From assembly GCA_049997955.1 (NCBI GenBank), contig JAEBDY010000003.1:124001-188000 (forward strand): a stretch of 64,000 nt of DNA, in the 5' to 3' direction. The notes below the pieces were generated by a model that saw nothing but the letters and a program-made list of their open reading frames with translations, was not told the DNA's origin and searched no databases. The translations under genes and the position numbers were made by a program. Shown in pieces: positions 16,389 through 25,541 of the stretch; the first letter of the stretch is position 1, and each line of letters starts with the position of its first letter. Source of the stretch: Umezawaea sp049997955. GTDB taxonomy: Bacteria > Actinomycetota > Actinomycetes > Mycobacteriales > Pseudonocardiaceae.

Positions 16389-17735
16389 ATGAGCTCCACC
16401 ATCTCGAAGCACTACTTCGAAACGCAGATCCCGCTCACCGCCGACCCGATCACGGTCGCCAGCAGGTTGGCCGCCTCCGACCTCCACGAGTCCTACGTCG
16501 TGTACGAAACCGGCGGCACCTGGTCCTACGCGGGCGGCGTGCGCTCCGAGCTCACCCTCGACCGCACCGGCGCCGTGCTGAAGCAGGAAGGCGCGGAGGA
16601 CATCGTCCAGCCGTGGACGGGCAAGCCGCTCAAGCAGATCGCCGAGCTGCTCGCCACCGTCACGATCCCCGCCTGGCGCGCCTACGGCTGGGCCACCTTC
16701 GAGCTGTCCTACGCCAAGGACGGCAACCTGGAGCACGTCAGCGACAACCGCCTGCTGCACCTGATCGTGCCGCAGGCCGAGGTCCGGATCATCGAAGGCG
16801 CGGCCCACCTGCGCGCCGCCGACCAGGAGACCCTGGCCGCGCTCCTCACCGCCATCACGACCGGCGTCGACGCGCCCGCCGCCGCCACGCGGCCGCTGGA
16901 CGTCCGCGGCCTCGGCGTCGAGCAGTACCAGCGCTCCGTCCAGCTCGCGGTCGACTCCATCAACGCGGGCGACCTGCACAAGGTCATCCTGTCCCGCGTC
17001 GTGGACGTGGACTACGACGTCGACCTGGTCGCCACCTACCGCGCGGGCCGCGAGGGCAACAACCCCGCCCGCTCGTTCCTGCTGAACCTGGGCGGCATGG
17101 AGGCCACCGGCTTCAGCCCCGAGATCGTCGTCAAGGTCTCCGCCGACGGCCACGTCGTCAGCCAGCCCCTCGCGGGCACCCGCGCCCTGACCCCCGACCT
17201 GCTCCTCAACGAGCAGCTGCGCAAGGACCTGTTCGGCTCGGCCAAGGAGGTCTACGAGCACGCCATCTCCGTCAAGGTCGGCACCGACGAGCTGACCGAC
17301 GTGTGCAAGCCCGGTTCCATCGAGGTGCCGGAGTTCATGGCCATCAAGGAACGCGGCACCTGCCAGCACCTGGCCTCCAAGGTCGCCGGTCAGCTCGCCG
17401 ACGGCTTCGCCACCTGGGACGCGTTCGGCGCGGTGTTCCCCGCCGTCACCGCCTCCGGTGTGCCGAAGGCCCCCGCGTACCACGCGATCCGCAGCTTCGA
17501 GGCGGAGTCCCGCGGCCTGTACAGCGGCGCGGTCCTCACCGTGGACCACACGGGCGAGATGGACGCGGCCCTGGTGCTGCGGTCCGCGTACCGCCAGGAC
17601 GGCCGCACGTGGCTGCGCGCGGGCGCGGGCATCGTCGGCCAGTCCGAGCCGGAGCGCGAGTACGAGGAGACCTGCGAGAAGCTCGACAGCGTCGCCCGCT
17701 TCCTCGTGCCCGCCACGGGAGGGAACGGGGGATGA
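16389..17735 (+). CDS. Salicylate synthase (MbtI/Irp9-type chorismate-utilising enzyme)
   Basis: A 448-residue chorismate-binding enzyme that turns chorismate into salicylate through isochorismate. Its length and text match MbtI/YbtS/Irp9: HKVILSRVV with the catalytic lysine, LAGTRALTPD, HLASKVAGQL, FPAVTASGVPK and YSGAVLTVD. The TASGxPK stretch is typical of salicylate synthases as opposed to anthranilate synthase. It is first in the long operon behind promoter copy 3 and its stop overlaps the next start (ATGA). It provides the salicyl half of the predicted benzoxazole; isochorismate synthase activity alone is the main alternative. Confidence 0.88.
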   Translation: MSSTISKHYFETQIPLTADPITVASRLAASDLHESYVVYETGGTWSYAGGVRSELTLDRTGAVLKQEGAEDIVQPWTGKPLKQIAELLATVTIPAWRAYGWATFELSYAKDGNLEHVSDNRLLHLIVPQAEVRIIEGAAHLRAADQETLAALLTAITTGVDAPAAATRPLDVRGLGVEQYQRSVQLAVDSINAGDLHKVILSRVVDVDYDVDLVATYRAGREGNNPARSFLLNLGGMEATGFSPEIVVKVSADGHVVSQPLAGTRALTPDLLLNEQLRKDLFGSAKEVYEHAISVKVGTDELTDVCKPGSIEVPEFMAIKERGTCQHLASKVAGQLADGFATWDAFGAVFPAVTASGVPKAPAYHAIRSFEAESRGLYSGAVLTVDHTGEMDAALVLRSAYRQDGRTWLRAGAGIVGQSEPEREYEETCEKLDSVARFLVPATGGNGG

Positions 17736-18787
17736 GGGCCGACGACGTCTACCTCGCCGGGGTGGGGACCCACCTGCCCCCGGCGGTGACGACCGAGCAC
17801 GCGGTTGCCCTGGGCTGGTACGACCAGGCCGACCGCGCTGCCTCCGGGTTCGAGAGCGTGCTGGTCGCGGGGAACGTCCCCGCACCGGACATGGCCGTCG
17901 ACGCGGCGCGGAAAGCGCTCCGCATGGCCGGGATCGGTGACGAGGACTTCGGGGCCCTGGTGCACAGCACCACCTACCACCAGGGCCCCGACGGCTGGTC
18001 CGCCCCGCACTACGTGCTCCGGGAGACGATCGACCGGCCGATCTCCGCGATCGAGCTCCGCCAGGGCTGCGTCGGCATGATCGCCGGCCTGGAACTGGCC
18101 GTGCACCGGCTGACCGCCGACCGCGAGGCCGACGCCGTCCTGCTGACCACGTCCGACAACTTCTCCGCCCCGATCGTGGACCGGTGGCGGGCCGCGAAGC
18201 TCTTCCTGCTCGCCGACGGCGGTGCGGCCGCGGTGGTCTCCCGCCGCGGCGGCTTCGCCAAGGTCCTCTCGGTCGCGGCGTACAGCAACCCGACCATGGA
18301 GGAGCTGCACCGCGGTGGCGAGGACCTCTTCCCACCCGGCATCACCCGCGGGATCTCGCTGAACTTCGAGGAGCGCAGCGACCACTGGCGGGAGCAGTGG
18401 GCCAGGGGCATCGCGCCCCCCATGGGCCACCTCGGCGAGTGCGTCGCGGGAGCGGCCGACAAGGCGCTCGCCGACGCGGGGATCGGGATGGAGAAGATCG
18501 CGCGGGTCTGCCACGTGGGCTTCGCCCGCGGCCCGCTGCACGCCATCTACCTCGACGCGCTCGGCATCGACGCGGACCGGGGGAGCTGGGAGATCACCCG
18601 CCGAACCGGCCACGTCGGCGCGGCGGACCCGTTCATCGGGCTGGAACACCTGTGGCGCACCGGATCCGTGGTGCCGGGCGACCACGTCATGTTGATCGCG
18701 AACGCGCCCGGCATGGAGGCGGGCTGCGCGGTGCTGGAGATCGTCGAGCCCTACCGGGCCACCTCAGCCGAAACCGACGAGGAGTAG
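17732..18787 (+). CDS. KASIII-like acyltransferase (amide/ester-forming, Cys-His-Asp type)
   Basis: A 351-residue FabH-fold protein with nucleophile C113 in ELRQGCVGMIAG, a histidine in VCHVGFARG, and GHVGAAD where FabH has GNTSAAS. The Asp-containing version is typical of CerJ/ChlB3-like enzymes that make ester or amide bonds instead of carbon-carbon bonds. In benzoxazole pathways (A33853, nataxazole, caboxamycin) a KASIII-like protein joins an activated aryl acid to 3-hydroxyanthranilate. Its position between the salicylate synthase and the aryl-AMP ligase/carrier pair supports transfer of the salicyl group from the carrier at 20478 onto 3-hydroxyanthranilate. Confidence 0.85.
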   Translation: MRADDVYLAGVGTHLPPAVTTEHAVALGWYDQADRAASGFESVLVAGNVPAPDMAVDAARKALRMAGIGDEDFGALVHSTTYHQGPDGWSAPHYVLRETIDRPISAIELRQGCVGMIAGLELAVHRLTADREADAVLLTTSDNFSAPIVDRWRAAKLFLLADGGAAAVVSRRGGFAKVLSVAAYSNPTMEELHRGGEDLFPPGITRGISLNFEERSDHWREQWARGIAPPMGHLGECVAGAADKALADAGIGMEKIARVCHVGFARGPLHAIYLDALGIDADRGSWEITRRTGHVGAADPFIGLEHLWRTGSVVPGDHVMLIANAPGMEAGCAVLEIVEPYRATSAETDEE

Positions 18788-18789
18788 AG

Positions 18790-20475
18790 ATGCTGGACGG
18801 ATGCACGACGTGGCCCGCGGAGCTCGCCGCCCGGTACGTCCGAGAAGGCCTGTGGCGCGGTGAGGACCTGGGCGGCCTGCCCAGGACGTGGGCGACGCGC
18901 GACGGCGAGCGCACCGCACTGGTGCACGGCGACGTCCGACTGTCCTACCAGGACCTGGCGGACCGGGTCGACCGCGTGGCGGCGGGTTTCCGCAAGCAGG
19001 GGATCCGCGCCGGTGACCGCGTCGTGCTCCAGCTGCCGAACGTGCCGGAGTTCGTGGTCGTCGCGTTCGCGCTGTTCCGGGTCGGGGCGAAGCCGGTGTT
19101 CTCACTGGCCTCCCACCGCTCCAACGAGATCCGCCACCTGCTCGCGCTGTCCGGCGCGGTCGGCTACGTCACGCCCGGCGTGCACCGCGGGTTCGACCAC
19201 ACGGTCCTCGCGCAGCAGATGCTGGCCGAGGTCCCGACGCTGCGGCAGGTCTTCGTCCTCGGCGAGGACCCCAGAGGAGAGGAGTGCCGCGTCGACGACC
19301 CGCGGCTGATCCCGCTGGCGTCGGTCGACGCCGACCCGGTGCCGCTGCCCGTCAGCGACCCGTCGGACGTCGCGTTCTTCCTGCTGTCCGGCGGGACGAC
19401 CGCGCTGCCGAAGCTGATCCCCAGGACGCACGACGACTACGCCTACCAGACCAGGGCCGTCGCGGAGGTCTGCGGCATCACCGCCGCGGACGTCTACCTC
19501 GCGGCGCTGCCGGTGGAGTTCAACTTCACCTGGGGCTGCCCCGGCGTGATCGGCACGTTCGTCTCCGGCGGCACGGTCGTGCTCGCCGAGGACCCCGGCG
19601 CCGAGGACTGCTTCCGGCTCATCGAGGAGGAGGGCGTGACCTTCACGTCCGTCGTGCCGACCGTGGCGCACCTGTGGCTGGAGTCCCGCGAGTGGGTCGA
19701 GGCCGACCTGTCCACGTTGAAGGTGGTGCAGATCGGCGGCGCGAAGCTCCAGCCGGAGCTGGCCGCCCGGATCCAGCCGGAGCTGGGAGCCCGGCTCCAG
19801 CAGGTGTTCGGCATGGCCGAGGGGCTGCTGTCCATGTCCCGCGCGGACGACGACCAGCACTCGCTCGTCCACACCCAGGGGCGACCCATCTCGCCCGCGG
19901 ACGAGATCCGCATCGTCGACGAGAACGACCAGGAGGTGCCCGCGGGCGTCACCGGCGAACTGCTGACCCGCGGCCCCTACACGCTGCACGGCTACTACCG
20001 CGCGGAGGAGCACAACCGGAAGGCCTTCACCGAGGACGGGTTCTACCGCTCCGGCGACCTGGCCCAGCTGACCGCCGAAGGGCGGCTGATCATCGAGGGG
20101 CGCATCAAGGACGTCGTGATCCGCGGCGGGGACAAGATCTCCGCAGGCGAGGTCGAGGGTCACCTGGTGACCCACCCGGCGGTCTCAAGGGCGGCGGTCG
20201 TGCCGGTGCCGGACGAGTTCCTCGGCGAACGGATCTACGCGTTCCTGGTGCGCGAGGGCCGTGAGCCCGCGCTGTACGAGCTGAAGCGCGCGCTGCACGA
20301 GCGGGGGCTGGCGGAGTACAAGCTGCCGGACCGCGTGGAGTACGTGGAGGCCTTCCCGTTGACACCACTGGGGAAGGTCGACAAGAAGGTCCTCGCCGCC
20401 GCGGCGAAGGACCCCGCCCTCTCACGGGACTGGGCACCCGTGGACCTCACCGGAACACCGGAAAGGGTGAGCTAG
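18790..20475 (+). CDS. Aryl acid-AMP ligase (DhbE/MbtA-like)
   Basis: A 561-residue stand-alone adenylation enzyme of the 2,3-dihydroxybenzoate/salicylate ligase group. Family text: LLSGGTTALPKLIPRTHDDY, YRSGDLAQLT, GRIKDVVIRGGDKIS and the catalytic lysine in TPLGKVDKK. The acid-binding loop, HNYPLSSPG in DhbE, reads FNFTWGCPG: the asparagine that binds the 2-hydroxyl is kept, but His is Phe and Leu is Trp, so the pocket is altered. Salicylate is the expected substrate, with 3-hydroxyanthranilate possible. It should load the carrier protein encoded two bases downstream. Confidence 0.9.
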   Translation: MLDGCTTWPAELAARYVREGLWRGEDLGGLPRTWATRDGERTALVHGDVRLSYQDLADRVDRVAAGFRKQGIRAGDRVVLQLPNVPEFVVVAFALFRVGAKPVFSLASHRSNEIRHLLALSGAVGYVTPGVHRGFDHTVLAQQMLAEVPTLRQVFVLGEDPRGEECRVDDPRLIPLASVDADPVPLPVSDPSDVAFFLLSGGTTALPKLIPRTHDDYAYQTRAVAEVCGITAADVYLAALPVEFNFTWGCPGVIGTFVSGGTVVLAEDPGAEDCFRLIEEEGVTFTSVVPTVAHLWLESREWVEADLSTLKVVQIGGAKLQPELAARIQPELGARLQQVFGMAEGLLSMSRADDDQHSLVHTQGRPISPADEIRIVDENDQEVPAGVTGELLTRGPYTLHGYYRAEEHNRKAFTEDGFYRSGDLAQLTAEGRLIIEGRIKDVVIRGGDKISAGEVEGHLVTHPAVSRAAVVPVPDEFLGERIYAFLVREGREPALYELKRALHERGLAEYKLPDRVEYVEAFPLTPLGKVDKKVLAAAAKDPALSRDWAPVDLTGTPERVS

Positions 20476-20477
20476 CC

Positions 20478-20735
20478 ATGCCGCAGAACGATCTCGGACC
20501 GTCCACGGCGGACTCGTTGCGCGAGGTCGTCGCGGGGATCGTCGGCACACCCGCCGCGGAGATCCCCGGCGACGCCAACCTGGTCTTCCTCGGGCTCGGC
20601 TCGCTGGAGATGATGCGGCTGGTCACCCGCTGGCGCCGCGAGGGCCTGGCCGTCGAGTTCTCCGAGCTCGCGGCCGAGCCGACCATCGACGCCTGGGCCG
20701 CCCACCTCGACGAGGCAAGGCGGGCAGTCGGATGA
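20478..20735 (+). CDS. Aryl carrier protein
   Basis: An 85-residue carrier protein resembling the C-terminal ArCP domain of EntB/DhbB. The phosphopantetheine serine is S42 in LGLGSLEMMRLV, and the C-terminal text TRWRREGLAVEFSELA and PTIDAWAAHL matches EntB. It follows its ligase by two bases and overlaps the amidohydrolase start (ATGA). It holds the activated aryl acid for the KASIII-like enzyme. Confidence 0.92.
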   Translation: MPQNDLGPSTADSLREVVAGIVGTPAAEIPGDANLVFLGLGSLEMMRLVTRWRREGLAVEFSELAAEPTIDAWAAHLDEARRAVG

Positions 20736-22198
20736 CCGAGCTGCTGATCCGCGGCGGGTACCTCTACCCGGCGGACGCCGCCGCGTCGGTCATCCCGAAC
20801 GGGTCGGTGCTCGTCTCCGACGGCAGGATCACCGCCGTCGGCCCCGCCGCCGAAGTCCAGGCGCCCGAAGGCGTCCGGGTCGTCGACGCGACCGGCAAGA
20901 TGATCCTGCCCGGCTTCGTCAACGCCCACTGGCACGACCTGTTCGCCATGCGCTTCCCGTTCCGCGGCGCGCTCCGGCCGCCGCACGACCGCGACGACCA
21001 GCCCGCGTTCATGGCGCTGGGCGGCAACCTCCAGGCCATCTCCACGGCGTTCGACTCCTTCACGGACAAGATCGACCAGCTCACCGTCGACGAGGCCGAC
21101 GCGATCGCCCGGTACTCGATGTGGACGCAGCTGCGGACCGGCGTCACCACGCTCGGCGACGTCGGCTCGTTCAACCGGCCGGAGTCCTTGGCGGGGGCCG
21201 CGAAGTTCCTCGGGATGCGGGCCTCGGTCAGCACCTGGGCGAGCGACGCGGTCTGCGCGCCCGGCGAGTCGACGTTCCGCCGCACCCGCGACGCGGACGT
21301 CGTCCTGCAACGGATCGAGGACCTGCTGCGGCACGTCGCCGCGGACACCTCCGGTCTGCTGCGGGCCCGGCCGACCTCGGTCTACGGCATCAACATGACC
21401 GACGAGCTGGGCGCCGGTTTCGCCGAGCTGGTCGCGAAGCACGACGTCCCGTTCGCCACCCACGTCGGCGCGCTGCGCAACGAGTACGAGGTGTCCCAGG
21501 CCTACTACGGCGTGACACCGGTCCGCCGGTTCGCCGACCTGGGGCTGCTCTCGCCGCGGTTCATGGCCGTGCACACGGCGTTCGTGGACGAGGACGAGGG
21601 GAAGCTGCTGGTGGACAACAACGTCCACGTCTCGTTCTCGCCCGCCAAGTACGGCCACGCGGGGGAGTCGACGCTCACCGAGACCAGGGCGATCCCGGAG
21701 TTCCGGCGGGCGGGCCTGGACGTGTCGCTCTCCACCGACGGCGCCGCGCTGCCGGTGGGCGGCATGGCCGAGGCCATGAAGGTCACCTACCAGCTCTTGA
21801 ACGAGATGTACGCCGACCCGACGGAGGTGCTGCCCACCGACGCGCTGGCCATGGCCACGCGCATCCCCGCGAAGGGCCTGGGGTGGAACGACATCGGCAG
21901 CATCGAGGTCGGCAAGCAGGCGGACCTCGTGCTGATCGGCGTCGACGACTGGCGCTACCTGCTCAACCCGCGCCCGCTGGAGGGTTTCCTCGCGCTGGGC
22001 GGCTCGATGGACGTCGACACCGTGATCGTCGCGGGCAACGTCCTGGTCGAGGGCGGGCGCGCCACCGGGTTCGACGAGCGCGAACTCGAAGCGAACTACC
22101 TGGAGGCCGTGGGGTCCTTCTCCGTGCGCTCCCTCGGTGTCGATCCCGGTGTCGTGGCCGCTCGGACCCCGCGGCGCGCCAAGACAGCCGAGGGGTGA
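20732..22198 (+). CDS. Amidohydrolase, probable benzoxazole-forming cyclase
   Basis: A 488-residue metal-dependent amidohydrolase. Metal ligands are visible: HxH in NAHWHDLF, histidines in FATHVGAL and AVHTAF, and the aspartate in STDGAA; the C-terminal beta-sandwich has VGKQADLVLIG. In nataxazole and A33853 synthesis a member of this family forms the oxazole ring by dehydration rather than hydrolysing a substrate. The set of neighbours (aryl ligase, carrier, KASIII-like enzyme, 3-hydroxyanthranilate genes) is that of those pathways, so benzoxazole closure is the likely role. A chlorohydrolase/deaminase role is the alternative from family alone. Confidence 0.87.
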   Translation: MTELLIRGGYLYPADAAASVIPNGSVLVSDGRITAVGPAAEVQAPEGVRVVDATGKMILPGFVNAHWHDLFAMRFPFRGALRPPHDRDDQPAFMALGGNLQAISTAFDSFTDKIDQLTVDEADAIARYSMWTQLRTGVTTLGDVGSFNRPESLAGAAKFLGMRASVSTWASDAVCAPGESTFRRTRDADVVLQRIEDLLRHVAADTSGLLRARPTSVYGINMTDELGAGFAELVAKHDVPFATHVGALRNEYEVSQAYYGVTPVRRFADLGLLSPRFMAVHTAFVDEDEGKLLVDNNVHVSFSPAKYGHAGESTLTETRAIPEFRRAGLDVSLSTDGAALPVGGMAEAMKVTYQLLNEMYADPTEVLPTDALAMATRIPAKGLGWNDIGSIEVGKQADLVLIGVDDWRYLLNPRPLEGFLALGGSMDVDTVIVAGNVLVEGGRATGFDERELEANYLEAVGSFSVRSLGVDPGVVAARTPRRAKTAEG

Positions 22199-22202
22199 AG
22201 TG

Positions 22203-22979
22203 ATGAAGCAGAGGATCGCCCTGGTCACCGGGGCAGCGGGCGGCATCGGCGAGGCGGTGGTGCGCGCACTCGCGGAGGACGGCACCGCCGTCGCCGCGGT
22301 GGACGCCAACGCCGAAGGCCTCGCACTGGTCGTGAAGGGACTGACCGAGGAAGGACACCTGGTTCGCGGCTTCACCCTGAACGTCGCGTCGAGCGAGGAG
22401 GTCAACGCCGTCGTCGCACGGGTCGAGGACGAGCTCGGCCCGGTCTGCTACCTGGTCAACGCCGCGGGCGTGCTGCGCACGGCGGAGGCGGTCGACCTGC
22501 TGGAGGAGGACTGGGACTTCACGTTCGCCGTCAACACCACCGGCGTCTTCAACGTCAGCCGCGCGGTGGCGCGGCGGATGATCCCGCGCAAGCACGGCGC
22601 GATCGTCACGGTGGCCTCCAACGCCGCCAAGACCCCGCGCTGGAACATGGCCGCCTACGCCGCCTCCAAGGCCGCCGCGGCGAGCTTCACCAAGTGCCTC
22701 GGCCTGGAACTGGCCCGGCACGGCATCCGGTGCAACGTGGTCGCCCCCGGCTCCACGGACACGCCGATGCTGACCTCGCTCTGGGCCGACTCGGACGGCG
22801 ACGCGCTGCGGGCGTCGATCGAGGGCACGCCGGAGCAGTACCGCGTCGGCATCCCGTTGGGGCGCCTGGCGCAGCCGGGCCACGTGGCGGACGCGGTGCT
22901 CTTCCTGCTGTCCGACCGCGCGGCCCACATCACCCTGCACGACCTCACCGTCGACGGCGGCGCGGCACTCGGGAACTGA
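22203..22979 (+). CDS. EntA-like dehydrogenase, probably 2,3-dihydro-3-hydroxyanthranilate dehydrogenase
   Basis: A 258-residue short-chain dehydrogenase. The NAD motif is TGAAGGIG, the catalytic pair is in YAASKAAAASF, and the end (VAPGSTDTPML, YRVGIPLGRLAQP, AHITLHDLTVDGGAALG) follows EntA almost word for word. EntA oxidises 2,3-dihydro-2,3-dihydroxybenzoate. Here the upstream enzymes are a PhzE-like synthase and a PhzD-like isochorismatase, so the likely substrate is 2,3-dihydro-3-hydroxyanthranilate, giving 3-hydroxyanthranilate. Confidence 0.9.
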   Translation: MKQRIALVTGAAGGIGEAVVRALAEDGTAVAAVDANAEGLALVVKGLTEEGHLVRGFTLNVASSEEVNAVVARVEDELGPVCYLVNAAGVLRTAEAVDLLEEDWDFTFAVNTTGVFNVSRAVARRMIPRKHGAIVTVASNAAKTPRWNMAAYAASKAAAASFTKCLGLELARHGIRCNVVAPGSTDTPMLTSLWADSDGDALRASIEGTPEQYRVGIPLGRLAQPGHVADAVLFLLSDRAAHITLHDLTVDGGAALGN

Positions 22980-23007
22980 GTCCGCACAACAAGAACCAGG
23001 AGACACC

Positions 23008-23652
23008 ATGGCGATCCCGGTGATCGAGCCGTACCCCATGCCCGCGGAACACGAGCTGCCCGCGAACATCGCGCGCTGGACCATCGACCCCAGCCGCGCC
23101 GTCCTGCTCATCCACGACATGCAGAACTTCTTCCTCAGCCCGTTCCAGCACGAGCAGGCCCCGATGAGCGACCTCGTGCGCAACGTCGCCGAGCTGAAGG
23201 CCCGCTTCACCGCCCGCGGCGCGCAGGTCGCCTACACCGCCCAGCCCGGCGGCATGTCCGACGCGGATCGCGGTCTGCTCAAGGACTTCTGGGGCGCGGG
23301 CATGTCGACGGACCTGGAGCACCGGCAGATCCTGCCGAGCCTGGCCCCCGGCGCGGACGACATCGTGCTGACCAAGTGGCGGCCGAGCGCGTTCGCCCGC
23401 ACGGACCTGCTGGAGCGCATGCGCGAGCAGGGCCGCGACCAGCTGGTGATCTGCGGCGTCTACGCGCACGTCGGCATCCTGATGACCGCGCACGAGGGGT
23501 TCTCCAACGACATCCAGACGTTCCTCGTCGCGGACGCCGTCGCGGACTTCTCCCTGGAGTACCACCGGATGGCGCTGGACTACGCGTCCTCCCGGTGTTC
23601 GGTGACCGTGTCCACGCGCACCGCCCTCTCGATGGTCGACGGGGAGTTCTGA
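23008..23652 (+). CDS. phzD: Isochorismatase family hydrolase (PhzD-like)
   Basis: A 214-residue single-domain enzyme. Catalytic residues are D37 in LLIHDMQNFF and K123 in LTKWRPSAF, and ICGVYAHVGILMTA matches the third conserved block. The length and the start with IEPYPMP fit PhzD, which removes pyruvate from 2-amino-2-deoxyisochorismate; EntB-type proteins would carry an extra carrier domain, absent here. Its stop overlaps the start of the PhzE-like gene by one base. Confidence 0.93.
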   Translation: MAIPVIEPYPMPAEHELPANIARWTIDPSRAVLLIHDMQNFFLSPFQHEQAPMSDLVRNVAELKARFTARGAQVAYTAQPGGMSDADRGLLKDFWGAGMSTDLEHRQILPSLAPGADDIVLTKWRPSAFARTDLLERMREQGRDQLVICGVYAHVGILMTAHEGFSNDIQTFLVADAVADFSLEYHRMALDYASSRCSVTVSTRTALSMVDGEF

Positions 23653-25541
23653 TGACCGCCTGGCTGGATCGGATCCTGGGACCGGACGCGCCGCCGTTCG
23701 CCCTGCTGCACAGGCCCGGCTCGGCCGGGCCCGACCGGGTCGACCTCCTCTTCGGCGACGTGGCCGAGGTCGACCTGATCGCCGACATCCCCCTGCGGGA
23801 GGACGGACCCGCGGACCAGCACGACGTCCTTGTCCTGCTGCCCTTCCGCCAGGTCCGCGAACGCGGGTTCCAGTACCCGGACGACGGCGAGCCGCTGATC
23901 GCGATCACCGTCACCGACCAGGAGGTGTTGCCCTTCGACGAAGTCACCGCGGGACTACCGGACGGCGCGCTGGAACTCGGTTCCGGCGGGTTCGACCTCG
24001 ACGACGAGCAGTACGCCGAGGTCGTCCGCCGGGTGCTCACCGAGGAGATCGGCGAGGGGACGGGCGCGAACTTCGTGATCAAGCGCTCGTTCTCCGCCGA
24101 GATCACCAACTGGTCGCGGACGACCGCGCTGACGTTCTTCCGCAGGCTCCTCGGCCGCGATCCCGGCTCCTACTGGACGTTCCTGGTGTGCACCGGCGGC
24201 CGCACGTTCGTCGGCGCCTCGCCGGAGCGGCACGTGAGCCTCGACGCGGGCACCGTCGTGATGAACCCGATCAGCGGCACCTACCGCTACCCGGAGTCCG
24301 GCCCCGAACTGGCGGGCGTGCTCGGGTTCCTGTCCGACACGAAGGAGGCGAACGAGCTGTACATGGTGCTGGACGAGGAGCTGAAGATGATGGGCCGGGT
24401 CTGCGACCTGGGCGCCCGCGCACTCGGCCCGCACCTCAAGCAGATGGCGCGCGTCGCGCACACCGAGTACCTGATCGAGGGCCGGTCCTCGCTCGACGCG
24501 CGGGAGGTCCTGCGCGACACCCTGTTCGCGCCCACCGTCACCGGCGGCCCGCTGGAGAGCGCCTGCCGGGTGATCGCCCGCTTCGAGCCGCAGGGCCGCG
24601 GCTACTACGCCGGTGTGGCCGCGCTGATCGGGCGGGACGCGCGGGGGGCGCAGGCGCTCGACTCGGCGATCCTGATCCGCACCGCGGACATCTCGTCCGA
24701 GGGCCTGATGACGATCGGCGTCGGCGCCACGCTGGTGCGCGACTCGTCGCCGGAGTCGGAGGCCGAGGAGACGCGGGCGAAGGCGGCAGGCCTGCTGGCC
24801 GCGCTGCACGGCGCCGCGCTGGCGCCGGTCGCCGAGGTGCCGGACATGAGCGGCCACCCGTCCGTCCGGCAGGCGCTGGCCGAGCGCAACGTCCCGCTGT
24901 CGGAGTTCTGGTTCGCCCGGCCGGAGAACCGCGCCAGGCGGGTGCCCGCGCTGGACGGCAAGCGGATCCTGGTGATCGACGCCGAGGACACGTTCACCTT
25001 CATGGCCCGCACCCTGCTGGGCTCGCTGGGGATCGACGTGACCGTGGCGCGGTTCGACTCGGCCTACCGGCTCGACGGGTACGACCTGGTGATCGTCGGG
25101 CCCGGCCCCGGCGACCCCCGCGAGGTGGACGACCCGAAGATCGCGAGCATGCGGGCGGTGGTCGCGACCCTGCTGGAGCGCGGCACCCCGTTCTTCGCGG
25201 TGTGCCTCGGCCACCAGGTGCTCAGCACCATGCTGGGCCTGCCGGTCCGGCGTCGCGACGAGCCGAACCAGGGCGTCCAGCGCAAGATCGACCTCTTCGG
25301 GCGGACCGAGTTGGTGGGCTTCTACAACACCTTCTCCGCCCGGTCCGACTCCGACCGCTTCACCTGCGAGGCGCGCGACGGCGTGGTCGAGGTGTTCCGC
25401 GAGGACTCCGGCGACGAGGTGCACGCCCTGCGCGGACCCGGCTTCGCCTCCGTGCAGTGCCACCTGGCGTCCGTGCTCACCCGAAACGGCGCCGAGATCC
25501 TCGGGGAGGTCCTCGGCGACCTCCTGACCGAAGGGGTCTGA
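23652..25541 (+). CDS. phzE: 2-amino-2-deoxyisochorismate synthase (PhzE-like)
   Basis: A 629-residue fusion of a chorismate-binding domain and a class I glutamine amidotransferase, as in PhzE (about 627 residues). The first domain has FVGASPERH, NPISGTYRYP, ARVAHTEYLIEG and APTVTGGPLESAC. The second has the nucleophile elbow FAVCLGHQVLS. Near the end, where the His-Pro-Glu of the amidotransferase triad is expected, the text is VQCHLASVL: the histidine is there, but alanine stands where glutamate should be. The enzyme starts the route to 3-hydroxyanthranilate and closes the long operon. Anthranilate synthase is the alternative; the PhzD partner argues against it. Confidence 0.9.
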   Translation: MTAWLDRILGPDAPPFALLHRPGSAGPDRVDLLFGDVAEVDLIADIPLREDGPADQHDVLVLLPFRQVRERGFQYPDDGEPLIAITVTDQEVLPFDEVTAGLPDGALELGSGGFDLDDEQYAEVVRRVLTEEIGEGTGANFVIKRSFSAEITNWSRTTALTFFRRLLGRDPGSYWTFLVCTGGRTFVGASPERHVSLDAGTVVMNPISGTYRYPESGPELAGVLGFLSDTKEANELYMVLDEELKMMGRVCDLGARALGPHLKQMARVAHTEYLIEGRSSLDAREVLRDTLFAPTVTGGPLESACRVIARFEPQGRGYYAGVAALIGRDARGAQALDSAILIRTADISSEGLMTIGVGATLVRDSSPESEAEETRAKAAGLLAALHGAALAPVAEVPDMSGHPSVRQALAERNVPLSEFWFARPENRARRVPALDGKRILVIDAEDTFTFMARTLLGSLGIDVTVARFDSAYRLDGYDLVIVGPGPGDPREVDDPKIASMRAVVATLLERGTPFFAVCLGHQVLSTMLGLPVRRRDEPNQGVQRKIDLFGRTELVGFYNTFSARSDSDRFTCEARDGVVEVFREDSGDEVHALRGPGFASVQCHLASVLTRNGAEILGEVLGDLLTEGV

